Assembly: GCA_025464585.1 (NCBI GenBank)
Contig: JAODGL010000092.1
Coordinates: forward strand, 1 to 46,927
DNA: 46,927 bases
Reading direction: 5' to 3'
DNA from: Methanosarcinales archaeon
Lineage (GTDB): Archaea; Halobacteriota; Syntropharchaeia; Alkanophagales; Methanospirareceae
Part shown: positions 1 through 9,073 of the stretch, in pieces
Layout: every line of letters starts with the position of its first letter
Numbering within the stretch: the stretch's first letter is position 1
Notes under the pieces: generated by a model
Database searches by the model: none
What the model saw: the letters and a program-made list of their open reading frames with translations, nothing else
Told to the model about the DNA's origin: nothing
Made by a program: the position numbers and the translations under genes

Positions 1-98
1 ACCTTGGATAGTCCAAGATCGACATTCATGTCGTTGATAAACAACTGCCTGTCCGATTTGTTTACCAACCTCTCCAATTCTTCCTGGTTCATGTACAT
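1..98 (-). CDS. N-terminus of an unidentified protein, cut by the window edge
   Basis: An open frame runs from an ATG at 98 (or the next in-frame ATG at 92) leftwards to the window edge without a stop, giving about 32 residues that begin MYMNQEEL. A purine-rich ribosome-binding sequence (GGTGA) lies about 5 bases before the second ATG, so 92 may be the true start. The peptide is charged and probably helical, with no signal peptide. The family is not recognisable from this length. The following 180 bases, up to trpG, hold only AT-rich repetitive sequence. Confidence 0.4.
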   Translation of the reverse strand, partial: MYMNQEELERLVNKSDRQLFINDMNVDLGLSK

Positions 99-127
99 CA
101 CCTTTTTATAGATTTAATGCTATCATG

Positions 128-281
128 AACCAGGTGTCATATGACACAAAGGTCAAATATCAAAATCTCAATGTTCAAAACAAACTTTTTCGCTGCTTAC
201 TTTTCGAATTTTGAAATTAGGATTTGGGATTTATTTGTGATTTGATGCTTGTGATTTGGAATTTTTCGAGATAATTTTTTT
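128..281. repeat. AT-rich intergenic stretch with GATTTG/GGATTT-type repeats
   Basis: This spacer between the left-edge gene and trpG is low in complexity. Variants of GATTTGGGATTT and TTTGGAATTT recur, with a run of AAATATCAAAATCTC-like words on the left side. A similar GGGATTTGGGATTTT word occurs at about 33034, just past the end of queC, and GCAAAAT repeats occur at 30812-30835. No coding frame or RNA fold is evident. These may be a short dispersed intergenic repeat; that is inference. Confidence 0.4.
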
Positions 282-286
282 ATGAA

Positions 287-865
287 CTACATATCCACAA
301 AATTACGTATCAACTTAACCCCTTCCTCAGTCAATAACGACTCAGGATGGAACTGCACACCGAAAACATCGTGGTCTCGATGCCTGATTGCCATTATCTC
401 TTTGTCGTCCAAACTTCTCGCTGTTACTTCCAAACAATCTGGCAATGAATCATCAATCACCAGAGAATGGTATCTCACGACGGAGAGAGGATTCTTCAGC
501 CCTTTCAGCACGTTCTCTCCGTTATGCTTCACTAAACTCACCTTCCCATGCCTTATCTCTCTTGCACGCCTTATCCTTGCACCAAAGACATAGCCTATGC
601 ACTGATGCCCCAAACAAACGCCTAAAATCTTCTTGTTTTCATTGCAAAACTTCCTTATCACTTCATTTGAGACACCCGCATCTCCTGGCGTCTTGGGACC
701 CGGCGAAATTATTATGTGCTCTATTTCCTTCGCTCTGACTATTCTCTCTATATAGCTAATATCCACGTTATTCTGCACCACTATCGGCTCGGCACCCAGC
801 ATCCCAACGTATTGCACGATGTTATACACGAATGAATCTATATTATCCACAATTAGCACATTCAT
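287..865 (-). CDS. trpG: Anthranilate synthase component II (glutamine amidotransferase)
   Basis: TrpG is the class I glutamine amidotransferase subunit. It releases ammonia from glutamine for TrpE in the first committed step of tryptophan synthesis. The 192-residue protein has the catalytic triad of the family: Cys84 in GVCLGHQ, and His173 and Glu175 in FHPES. The frame is open up to 913, but the ATG at 865 starts directly at the family's usual N-terminus (MNVLIVDNIDSF) and overlaps the trpE stop as ATGA, so it is preferred. The overlap implies translational coupling with trpE. Related PabA proteins look very similar; the TrpE partner favours the tryptophan assignment. Confidence 0.93.
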   Translation of the reverse strand: MNVLIVDNIDSFVYNIVQYVGMLGAEPIVVQNNVDISYIERIVRAKEIEHIIISPGPKTPGDAGVSNEVIRKFCNENKKILGVCLGHQCIGYVFGARIRRAREIRHGKVSLVKHNGENVLKGLKNPLSVVRYHSLVIDDSLPDCLEVTARSLDDKEIMAIRHRDHDVFGVQFHPESLLTEEGVKLIRNFVDM

Positions 866-2367
866 TTTCTTTTCTTTTCGCCTCCGGAAATGCACTCCAA
901 TAACGCCGCACACTTACTCATCGTCTCTTTATACTCGCGTTCAGGGTCAGAATCCGCAACTATTCCCGCTCCTGCCTGTATATAAACTTTCCCGTGCTCA
1001 AATACCGCGGTTCTTATCGTTATCGCGGTATCCATTGCACGATTAAATGAGAAATAACCTACACATCCTGCATATATCCCCCTTCTTGTTGGCTCTAACT
1101 CTTCTATTATCTCCATCGCTCTTACTTTCGGCGCTCCGGAGACCGTTCCTGCGGGAAATGCCGCTACCAGCGCGTCAAACTCGTCCTTGTCCCTTCTCAG
1201 CTCTCCCACCACATCGGTTACTATGTGCTGTACATGCGAATATTTCTCCGGATACATAAACCTCGTAGCTTTTACGGTCCCAAATTCAGACACTTTTCCT
1301 ACATCGTTCCTTGACAAATCCACGAGCATCAAATGCTCTGCGCGCTCCTTCTCATCGTTCAGCATCTCGCGCTCCAAACGCTTATCCTCCTCTTTATTTG
1401 TACCACGCGGTCTTGTCCCTGCTATCGGACAACTCTCTACTTTCCTGCTTCTTTTACCCGCAGCTTCAACCCTGAGCAGCATCTCTGGACTCGACCCCAC
1501 TATCTTGCGCTCTCCGAAATCGAGTAAATACATGTATGGCGACGGATTCACCTCGCTTAATCGCTTGTAAAACGAAAAAGCACTCTGATTTCCATCGCTG
1601 CTGCCGGAATCAACATCTGCTTCCAACCGCTGTGAAAGAACCACCTGAAAAATATCTCCTGCACGAATATATTCCTTCGCTGCCCTCACGCCCCTCTCGT
1701 ATTCTTCTTCTTCCATATTTGATGTGAACTCCCCGTGCTCCGCTATTTGAACGTCTTCTCTTCTTTTATGCTCGTTATTCTTCGTCAACTCCCTAAACTT
1801 TAGAAAAGCTTGCTCTTGCTCAAAATTCAAACCTTCAAAAGAATCATCATAAAATTCGTTGAATATGAGGAACGCCTTTTTTGCCTTATGGTCCATGATG
1901 ACATTCTTTTTTGTCAGGATGAATTCGCAATCCGGCTGCTTCAGGACATCAGTTGCGCTTCCCCCCACATCCACAAAATAGCGGATGTAATCGTAAGCAA
2001 GATAACCAACGAAACCGCCGATAAATCTTTCTCTTCTCGCACCCTCTATTTTCAGGTCGTTAAGGAGAACTTTAATCATACTTAGCGGATTTTTATTCTC
2101 GCCGTATTCTTTCGCCGCATTGCTCATCTTTTTGGCGAAAAACGAATCATAAGACTTTGTTTTTAATATTCCGTTCTTTACCGAGAATTTGAACGCAGGG
2201 TCGAAGCCTATAATGGAATACCTTGCCAATTTATCGCTCCCTTCTCGTGATTCCAGCAGGTAAGATTCCCTGCCTTCGCTTCCTTCTTCTGTCTTCAAAT
2301 TCAAAATATCGTATAGCAATGAAGGGTTTGCAAACGGGATTTCCTCATAGCTCTGGATAATGAACAT
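862..2367 (-). CDS. trpE: Anthranilate synthase component I
   Basis: TrpE converts chorismate plus ammonia to anthranilate. At 501 residues it has normal length. An N-terminal LLES motif at residues 37-40 matches the tryptophan feedback-binding site. Chorismate-binding motifs appear in order towards the C-terminus: PIAGTRPRG, LVDLSRNDVG, GTVSGAPK and GAGIVADSDPE. The LLES motif and the coupled trpG favour TrpE over PabB. A TATA-like TATTTATATATA sits about 30 bases upstream of the ATG, so the transcript should have almost no leader. No other trp genes are visible here. Confidence 0.92.
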   Translation of the reverse strand: MFIIQSYEEIPFANPSLLYDILNLKTEEGSEGRESYLLESREGSDKLARYSIIGFDPAFKFSVKNGILKTKSYDSFFAKKMSNAAKEYGENKNPLSMIKVLLNDLKIEGARRERFIGGFVGYLAYDYIRYFVDVGGSATDVLKQPDCEFILTKKNVIMDHKAKKAFLIFNEFYDDSFEGLNFEQEQAFLKFRELTKNNEHKRREDVQIAEHGEFTSNMEEEEYERGVRAAKEYIRAGDIFQVVLSQRLEADVDSGSSDGNQSAFSFYKRLSEVNPSPYMYLLDFGERKIVGSSPEMLLRVEAAGKRSRKVESCPIAGTRPRGTNKEEDKRLEREMLNDEKERAEHLMLVDLSRNDVGKVSEFGTVKATRFMYPEKYSHVQHIVTDVVGELRRDKDEFDALVAAFPAGTVSGAPKVRAMEIIEELEPTRRGIYAGCVGYFSFNRAMDTAITIRTAVFEHGKVYIQAGAGIVADSDPEREYKETMSKCAALLECISGGEKKRK

Positions 2368-2392
2368 TGTGTATCATATTTAGATTATATTG

Positions 2393-2404
2393 TATATATA
2401 AATA
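2393..2404 (-). promoter_or_regulatory. Archaeal TATA box of trpEG
   Basis: On the minus strand this reads TATTTATATATA, centred about 31 bases before the trpE ATG at 2367. At the usual archaeal spacing of about 25 bases, transcription would start near 2372, leaving a leader of only a few bases. The call rests on sequence and spacing alone. Confidence 0.55.
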
Positions 2405-2512
2405 CCTTGAGGGACAATTATTTCTCTGAAACTTCTTTGCCTCACGAAAACTTGTAACAAATAAAAATAAGTTCTAAATACGATAACCGACATTTCAAGC
2501 AAGGAATGGCAA

Positions 2513-3856
2513 ATGGAAGAAGCAGAAGAAGCAAAGACGAAGGAAGAAGTATTTGCAGCAGTGGAAGAGCAAGATGTGAAATTCATCGGGCTCTGGTTCA
2601 CCGATATCTTAGGGCGACTAAAGAGCGTTACTATTTCTGTTTCAGAATTGGAAACCGCGTTTGACGAGGGTATGGGCTTTGACGGCTCTTCGATAAAAGG
2701 ATTCGCAAGGATTGACGAGAGCGACATGCTCGCAAAACCTGACCCTGCTACATTCCAGATTGTTCCGTGGAGACAGAAGGAGGATGTAGTTGCGAGGATG
2801 TTCTGTGATATTCTGAATCCAGACGGCAGTCATTATGAAGGCGACCCGAGGTATATATTGAAGCGGAATCTGGAGCGGTTGCGAGTAGAGTATGGCTACA
2901 CGTTTTATCTCGGTCCTGAACTGGAATACTTTTATTTCAGCGATGAGAAAAATCCGGTGGTGCTGGATGAGGGCGGATACTTTGATTTAATGACTCTGAA
3001 TGCGGGAAGCGACTTCCGAAGAGATACTGTCTTAATGCTGGAAGCAATGGGGATAAAAGTAGAAGCCAGCCACCATGAAGTTTCTCCTTCACAGCATGAG
3101 ATAGACCTTCGTTATAAAGATGCGCTTACAATGGCGGACCAGGTGATGACATATCGAATCGTGGTAAAGGAGATAGCCAGGCAGCATGGTTGTTATGCCA
3201 CGTTCATGCCAAAACCCATCTTCGGTGTGAATGGCTCAGGAATGCACGTGCATCAATCGTTATTTAAAGGTGATAAAAACGCATTCTTCGACCTGAATGA
3301 CGAATATCATCTGTCTGATGTAGGTAAGAAGTATATCGCAGGATTGTTAAGACACGCACCGGAGATTACTTCGGTTACCAATCAATGGATAAATTCGTAT
3401 AAGCGGTTAGTTCCTGGTTATGAAGCACCGGTATACATTACATGGGCACGGCGTAACCGCTCTACACTCGTCCGGGTACCGATGTATAAGCCTGTTAAAG
3501 AGAAAGCGACACGTGTGGAATACCGCAGCCCTGATCCGGCATGCAATCCTTATTTAGCGTTTTCCGTGATGCTCGCTGCTGGCTTAGCAGGATTAAGGAA
3601 CAAATATGAATTGCCACCGCCGGTGGAAAAGGATGTTTACCGGCTAAATGAGGAGGAGAGAGCGAAGGAAGGAATAAAAACGCTGCCCGGGAGTTTGATT
3701 GAGGCAATAGCACTGACAAAGCGTAGCGAACTGGTGAGAGAAACCCTTGGCGACCATATCTTTAACAATTTTATCACTTCAAAGCTCGTGGAGTGGGACC
3801 GGTATCGCGTGAACGTAACAGAATGGGAGTTGAAGGAGTATTTATCGGTGCTGTGA
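2513..3856 (+). CDS. glnA: Glutamine synthetase, type I
   Basis: GlnA joins ammonia to glutamate using ATP and is the main nitrogen assimilation enzyme. The 447-residue protein has the type I layout: beta-grasp domain with GFDGSSIKGF (residues 55-64), catalytic domain with the ELEYFYF metal-binding segment, the ATP-binding NGSGMHVHQS region, and NPYLAFSVMLAAG near the C-terminus. The length fits the alpha subtype found in archaea and Firmicutes, usually controlled by feedback and PII-like proteins. The ATG at 2513 is preceded by AAGGA eight bases upstream; an ATG at 2505 is out of frame. It is monocistronic, transcribed divergently from trpE. Confidence 0.95.
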   Translation: MEEAEEAKTKEEVFAAVEEQDVKFIGLWFTDILGRLKSVTISVSELETAFDEGMGFDGSSIKGFARIDESDMLAKPDPATFQIVPWRQKEDVVARMFCDILNPDGSHYEGDPRYILKRNLERLRVEYGYTFYLGPELEYFYFSDEKNPVVLDEGGYFDLMTLNAGSDFRRDTVLMLEAMGIKVEASHHEVSPSQHEIDLRYKDALTMADQVMTYRIVVKEIARQHGCYATFMPKPIFGVNGSGMHVHQSLFKGDKNAFFDLNDEYHLSDVGKKYIAGLLRHAPEITSVTNQWINSYKRLVPGYEAPVYITWARRNRSTLVRVPMYKPVKEKATRVEYRSPDPACNPYLAFSVMLAAGLAGLRNKYELPPPVEKDVYRLNEEERAKEGIKTLPGSLIEAIALTKRSELVRETLGDHIFNNFITSKLVEWDRYRVNVTEWELKEYLSVL

Positions 3857-3867
3857 GCTTGAGCTCA
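3854..3867. other. Short inverted repeat over the glnA stop codon
   Basis: TGAGCT-TG-AGCTCA forms a 6-base-pair inverted repeat with a two-base centre that begins at the glnA stop codon. It could aid 3' end formation or RNA stability. No T-tract follows it directly, so it is not called a terminator. The rest of the spacer up to 4085 shows no gene. Confidence 0.3.
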
Positions 3868-4085
3868 TAGCCTTATACCGGATTTGTATTTGTTGGTGAG
3901 AAAAGAGCAAAAGAAAAAGAGGAAATGGCATGCATTGAAAGAAAAGCCGCTCTCAATAGCTCTTAAAAGTCACTTCGCCTAACAGAGCATATCTGGCTTC
4001 ATGCCTTCGGCATTCCGCCCAAATCCTCCTTCGGTGGACTTCAGATGCGCTCGAAACGTTATACGCAATCAGCTTCTGAACGCTT

Positions 4086-4322
4086 TCAAAAACATTTTTC
4101 AAGCATTTCCTTCCACAACTCAATTGTCTTCTTCGCTTCGTGCTCGTCCATTATCTCTATTGCAAAACCCGCATGAACCATTACATAATCGTCTACTTTT
4201 GCATCCACCAGCGATATATCAATCTCACGAGAGATGCCGCCGAAATCTGCTTTTGCCTTTCTCCTTATCCCTTCTTCACTGCCGCTAATCTCCACCACTT
4301 TCGCCGGTATTGCCAAACACAT
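4086..4322 (-). CDS. hypC: Hydrogenase maturation chaperone HypC/HupF
   Basis: HypC is a small chaperone that, with HypD, carries the Fe(CN)2CO unit during [NiFe]-hydrogenase assembly. The 78-residue protein starts with MCLAIPAKV, including the essential N-terminal Cys2, and has normal length. It lies 25 bases downstream of hypF on the same strand, so the two are probably co-transcribed. No hydrogenase subunit, hypD, hypE or hypA/B is in this window. Confidence 0.92.
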   Translation of the reverse strand: MCLAIPAKVVEISGSEEGIRRKAKADFGGISREIDISLVDAKVDDYVMVHAGFAIEIMDEHEAKKTIELWKEMLEKCF

Positions 4323-4347
4323 ATTTCAAAAAACCTCGTTTCTTTGT

Positions 4348-6609
4348 TCAAACTTTTTTTGTGAAAGAAAGTTTGTTTAAATGCCCAACCACAACATTTT
4401 GCCCGATTGAAATCCCTTCATCTCCATTAGGTATCTTATTATGAATTAAAAACTTTAACCCTTTCTCTTTTACCAACTCTTCAGTCATTCTAACTATTGG
4501 CACATCATACGAGACACCACCTGTTATCCCGATACAGGATATGTCATTACCGACACAAGTATCCACTGCAATCCCCACCATTTCCTTAATCAAGGCATAA
4601 ACAAAAGAATATGCGAGGTCTGCCTTCTTCTTTTCCGTGCTTACGCCATTTGCACTGTAATCTGCCAATTGGTCAAACAACGGCAATGTTTTCACAATTT
4701 TACGGTCTTTGGGCTCAACCTCCGTCTCAAATTCATACTTTCGCTCTCCGCGCGCTAAATATCTCTCCAGTTTCATTGCCGGTTCACCATCATAAGTCAT
4801 TCTTTGACAGATGCCGAGATAACAGGACAAAGCATCTAATATTCTGCCGAAACTGCTTGTTTTTGGTGCTTTCTGCATCAGCTTTTCCATTACGTTCGCT
4901 TCCTTTTCATCCACAAAATGCGCCGCAATTGCATCTCTGCCCAGGAGCGAAAAAATTGCAAATACCATCCTTCTTGGGTCTTTTATTGCTGCATCGCCAC
5001 CAATCAGCGGTATCTCCTCCAAAGACCCCTCCCTTTCAAAGCTCGAAAAGAGAGAATGCAGGATTTCTCCTCCCCATACTTTACCATCCGTTCCATATCC
5101 CGTCCCATCCAGGGTCAAAGCAACCACTTCATCCACACCCGCATCGAGCATCAATGAAGCTGCGTGAGCCCAATGATGCTGTACCTCTACCAATCCAGTT
5201 GAAAACTCTTCAGACAGTTCTTTTCCGTATCTTCTCGTTGAATACCGTGGATGCATGTCTACCCCAATCGCATCAATCTCATTCATACTTAAGCCTAAAA
5301 GTTCCATCATTTGCTTCTTGCTCGATGCCAGGAATTCCAAAGTTGGATAATGAGATGTTTTTCCGATATATTGACTCGAATAAAGATTGCCATCTTTTGA
5401 AATGCTGAGTGAAACATTTTCTCCCGCACCTAAGGACAAAACTCTATACTTATACGGAACTTTTATAGCAGTTGGCACAAAACCCCTGGATTTCCGCAAG
5501 AAAAAAATTTTACCCTCGCAACAGCGAACCACAGAGTCATCAATCCTGTTTACTATTTCTCTGTTATGTAAGAGGAAATACTCTGCTTTGAGCTCGAATG
5601 CATCCTCATTACGAATGACCATCGGCTCTCCTGAGACATTTGCAGAGGTCATTATAATCCCATCCGAGTTTAGATAATGGAACAGAACATAATGAAAGCC
5701 AGAATATGGCAAATACACGCCAACATTTCCCAATCCCGGTGAAATATCCTCTAACTCATTTGAAAACGAAGAAGTCTTCTTATCCAAAAGCACAACAGGT
5801 CTTTGTGCGGCTATCATCAACTTTTCTTCCTCTTCTTCTAAACTTGCATATTTTTCTATCGCGCTTAACTCCCTGAACATCACTGCAAATGGCTTTGCCG
5901 GTCTTTTATACAGCTTCCTCAGCCTGTTTGCCTGCCCAAACCCGCATATAATGTGCATTCCTCCCCAACTCTTCGCTATCCCTATCGCACCTTCGTCAAT
6001 TAGCCTTGCAAAACTCGCTATCGGATTCTTATCCCCCAGGAGTACACCCCCTCTTCCATAAAGCATGTATTTCGGACCGCACCTCGGACAGGAAATTGTT
6101 TGCGCATGAAATCTCCTGTCCATTGGATTTGTATATTCAGCGAGGCATTCCTCACACATCTCGAAATCTCGCATTGATGTATTAGCCCGGTCGTAAGGGA
6201 CGTTCTCAATCACTGAGAACCGAGCACCGCAGGAGGTGCAATTGATAAAAGGATATAAATACCTGCGATTATCCTCGTCAAATAGTTCTCTTACGCATTC
6301 ATCACATATCGCGGTGTCCACCGGGATAACAGAACTCCTTTCTCCTTCCGAACTATTTATTATCCTGAAATCATCATACCTGCCAATAGGCTCGTCTTTC
6401 ACTTCTATTTCAGCAATTGACGCAAGTGGAGGCAGTTCTTTCATTAAAGTGTTCAAGAACTCATCCACATTCTCACTTTCTTTGATGCCTACTTCTACGT
6501 TTGAGCCTTTGTTGAGTACATAGCCTCTTAGTCCAAGCGATTTTGCTACTCTATATACCGTAGGGCGGAAACCAACGCCTTGCACTGTTCCCCTGATAAG
6601 CATCTTCAT
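4348..6609 (-). CDS. hypF: Carbamoyltransferase HypF
   Basis: HypF uses carbamoyl phosphate and ATP to make the thiocarbamate on HypE, the precursor of the cyanide ligands of [NiFe]-hydrogenases. All domains of the 753-residue protein are visible in order: acylphosphatase (GTVQGVGFRPTVYR at about residue 7), paired zinc fingers with four CxxC motifs (residues ~100-185), a YrdC-like domain (~200-390), and a Kae1-like C-terminal domain with HHWAHAASLMLD and LDGTGYGTDG. Its ATG overlaps the stop of the DUF3160 gene as ATGA, which indicates coupling to that lipoprotein gene. Confidence 0.95.
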   Translation of the reverse strand: MKMLIRGTVQGVGFRPTVYRVAKSLGLRGYVLNKGSNVEVGIKESENVDEFLNTLMKELPPLASIAEIEVKDEPIGRYDDFRIINSSEGERSSVIPVDTAICDECVRELFDEDNRRYLYPFINCTSCGARFSVIENVPYDRANTSMRDFEMCEECLAEYTNPMDRRFHAQTISCPRCGPKYMLYGRGGVLLGDKNPIASFARLIDEGAIGIAKSWGGMHIICGFGQANRLRKLYKRPAKPFAVMFRELSAIEKYASLEEEEEKLMIAAQRPVVLLDKKTSSFSNELEDISPGLGNVGVYLPYSGFHYVLFHYLNSDGIIMTSANVSGEPMVIRNEDAFELKAEYFLLHNREIVNRIDDSVVRCCEGKIFFLRKSRGFVPTAIKVPYKYRVLSLGAGENVSLSISKDGNLYSSQYIGKTSHYPTLEFLASSKKQMMELLGLSMNEIDAIGVDMHPRYSTRRYGKELSEEFSTGLVEVQHHWAHAASLMLDAGVDEVVALTLDGTGYGTDGKVWGGEILHSLFSSFEREGSLEEIPLIGGDAAIKDPRRMVFAIFSLLGRDAIAAHFVDEKEANVMEKLMQKAPKTSSFGRILDALSCYLGICQRMTYDGEPAMKLERYLARGERKYEFETEVEPKDRKIVKTLPLFDQLADYSANGVSTEKKKADLAYSFVYALIKEMVGIAVDTCVGNDISCIGITGGVSYDVPIVRMTEELVKEKGLKFLIHNKIPNGDEGISIGQNVVVGHLNKLSFTKKV

Positions 6610-9014
6610 TTTTCAGCAAAATTAGTGGTCCATTCCGGTCGAGCTGGTGGATTCGAACCCAACATCTCCCTCCACTTCTCATCGGTTAGCCTGTCATGCA
6701 TCGGCTGTTTAAATTCGTAATAACTCATTACGGGTCCAGCACCAATTAAAATCCTGCCATCTGGAACTTTGTAAGCGACAACAATCAAATCAACGTAGCC
6801 GACACCTTCTTCCAGAACCTGTCCTGTATTGCCGTCGGTATGAACGTCAGCAATTATTGTTGTCTTTTTTGCCTTTTCATCAACCTCTGCAATCACACCA
6901 TTTAATTCACCACCGAAGTTTTTAATGAACTCATAATCCTCTTCTATCAGCTCTTCATTCTCCAATTCCTTCTCCGACAGTTTAACCAATCTTTCCAGTA
7001 TTTTCTCCAGATTTTCCAATCTATTTCTCGCCGCGCTATCCAGAACGTTCATCTCGTCCAGGCCTCTGTTTGTCATGTTTGTTAAAGCCAGCAACCTGTT
7101 ATAAAACTCTGGAACTGGTTCGATGTAGCCAACGACTGGGTTTTTCGGCGATGGGGGTTTGTAGCTCGTTATTCCCATAGTATAACTCTGCTTCGCATAC
7201 AAAATCGTGTCATGCCTTAATTCAGTCCATGAAGATAGTGCGGTGGTTAATTTTTTGTCCTGCCACGCTTTGGTCTGCATAAATGTCGGATAGCCAGCAC
7301 CATATTCTTTTAGAAGAGGTTTCAAAGTGTGAAGCCATGACCAGTAAAGGTTCTTTTGCCAATCTGCCTCGTCAAACCCATCAAATTCCTGTTTTAATTC
7401 GTTAAACGCGGTTTCGTAGGTTATTTTTTCCCCTTTCTTATCTCTACCTTCGTATTCTGTATCACCCAATTCCCTTAAAAGTTCCCCTGCCCTCTCAGAA
7501 CCCAGCAAAGCCATTACATCCAATCCCCGGGGAAAGCATCTGGCTGGACCGCCATCTGTCAATTCGCAGGTGAAAACCTGCTCGCAATTTTTCCCGGAGT
7601 ACATCCCAACGTGAGGCGAAACTAAATTGGAAAACATGTAAGAATCAGGAATGAATCTCTGTCCCATCAATCTAAATCCTTTTGTAATTCCCAAAACCTC
7701 ATCTGCCTGTTCCGGTGTAAAAGGGGGACCCCAAAGCAAAACCTCCCCCGTACCACCATATATTTCTGGACTTCGGTATTCAGCCAATTTCGCCTTTAAT
7801 TTCCCGATATTCTCTTCTGTTAAATCTTTTGGCTCGAATTTGCCATTAAACACATAATCCAACGCATCCATGTATTCATAAGGTCCTAAATCGTCAGAGA
7901 GACCCACATAGAAAGCCGTTACTGTGTAGATTCTATCCCATTTCTCCCTCAGTTCCGGACTTTCTGCAAATTCAGAAGCTATTAAACTCGCACCTATTGT
8001 TTGTATCTTTGCATCGTGTAAAGAGATGAGGGCTTTGCACGGTGGGAAGTCATTACAGCTCTCTCCTGCTTCGACCTGGTCTGTTCCTTTAAGAAGCATG
8101 CTCATTCTCCCATACCACATAAATGCCCTGAAATAATTCTTTAACTTCTCAGACCGTGTGTAATGCCCGCGAGGAACATATTGGGTGTAATCTTCTCTGT
8201 AAACGAAGATGGGCGATTCAGAAAAACCTTCGTGGTTTTCTATCAGTTCCAATTCCTCTTCGACATCTGATTTAACAAAGTCTGGCATCATGAAGCTATA
8301 TTTTTCTAAGTCTTCCTTTTTGAAATAAGCATCTGTGCATTCGTATTCATATTTACTTTGACAGACCTGCTCTGATTTTGGCTGAAGCAAACGTAAACCA
8401 ACTGCGAAATACGCAACGTTTCTTCTCGATGCTTCTCTTAAATCACCACTGGCATGGTTATAACTCTCTACCGAATCGTTCAGTAACTCCATACTGATTT
8501 CCCAGAGCGCATCGTAAAATTCTCTCTCCTCAATTTGCCTCAGCGTTTCGTCAAATTGGATATGGTAAAGATGTAATAACGAATCAGAAGTGATAAAGAT
8601 GGGTATTTCCCTCTCTTTTAAGGTATTATAAGGCTGCGTGATATATTCTTCTTCCGGATTAAACGGATTACGGATAACTACAAAACCGTTCTTTTCCAGA
8701 AGTTGTATGGCACCCTCGCTTAAAGAGATTTTCGCGGAGAAATCGTCAAAATTGGATATTTTGCGGGTTTGTAAGGGAAGGTTATATTGCGAAACTTGTA
8801 AATCTATGTCTAAAGGGGTTAGGGAATAATATCCTATGAAACTCGTTTTTTCTGGTTGAACTCCGGATAAATCAATTGGTTCTGTTTTCAACTCGGAGTG
8901 TTCTACTTCAGGTGGTGTTTGTGTTGGTTGCTGAATGCATCCACTGAGAAAAATTATTCCCACAACTGCCGATACCAAAATCATCATTCCGTAAATTAAA
9001 GGTTTTGATTTCAT
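6606..9014 (-). CDS. DUF3160-family secreted lipoprotein
   Basis: This 802-residue protein has a lipoprotein signal: basic N-terminus, hydrophobic segment, and lipobox LSGC with Cys26. After a short acidic linker comes a long soluble region that matches my recollection of DUF3160, including the SDSLLHLYHIQFDETL segment near residue 165 and a MQTKAWQDKKLTTALSSWTE segment in the C-terminal half. DUF3160 has no established function; the protein should sit on the outer face of the membrane. Four of its cysteines lie in CQSKYEYEC and CNDFPPC pairs, possibly disulfides. It is the first gene of an operon with hypF and hypC, an unexplained pairing. Confidence 0.75.
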   Translation of the reverse strand: MKSKPLIYGMMILVSAVVGIIFLSGCIQQPTQTPPEVEHSELKTEPIDLSGVQPEKTSFIGYYSLTPLDIDLQVSQYNLPLQTRKISNFDDFSAKISLSEGAIQLLEKNGFVVIRNPFNPEEEYITQPYNTLKEREIPIFITSDSLLHLYHIQFDETLRQIEEREFYDALWEISMELLNDSVESYNHASGDLREASRRNVAYFAVGLRLLQPKSEQVCQSKYEYECTDAYFKKEDLEKYSFMMPDFVKSDVEEELELIENHEGFSESPIFVYREDYTQYVPRGHYTRSEKLKNYFRAFMWYGRMSMLLKGTDQVEAGESCNDFPPCKALISLHDAKIQTIGASLIASEFAESPELREKWDRIYTVTAFYVGLSDDLGPYEYMDALDYVFNGKFEPKDLTEENIGKLKAKLAEYRSPEIYGGTGEVLLWGPPFTPEQADEVLGITKGFRLMGQRFIPDSYMFSNLVSPHVGMYSGKNCEQVFTCELTDGGPARCFPRGLDVMALLGSERAGELLRELGDTEYEGRDKKGEKITYETAFNELKQEFDGFDEADWQKNLYWSWLHTLKPLLKEYGAGYPTFMQTKAWQDKKLTTALSSWTELRHDTILYAKQSYTMGITSYKPPSPKNPVVGYIEPVPEFYNRLLALTNMTNRGLDEMNVLDSAARNRLENLEKILERLVKLSEKELENEELIEEDYEFIKNFGGELNGVIAEVDEKAKKTTIIADVHTDGNTGQVLEEGVGYVDLIVVAYKVPDGRILIGAGPVMSYYEFKQPMHDRLTDEKWREMLGSNPPARPEWTTNFAEK

Positions 9015-9035
9015 TATAATTACCTAATCTTCGGA

Positions 9036-9045
9036 GTATAAAAAC
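9036..9045 (-). promoter_or_regulatory. TATA box of the DUF3160-hypF-hypC operon
   Basis: On the minus strand this reads GTTTTTATAC, centred about 26 bases before the ATG at 9014, which predicts transcription starting at or next to the start codon (a leaderless message). Confidence 0.5.
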
Positions 9046-9073
9046 TTATCGCAGAATGTGCTGTGTTGCATAA

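Noticed and set aside
4611..5408. 265-codon plus-strand frame opposite hypF
   Set aside because: Antisense shadow rich in Pro, Ser, His and Leu; hypF motifs on the minus strand are complete.
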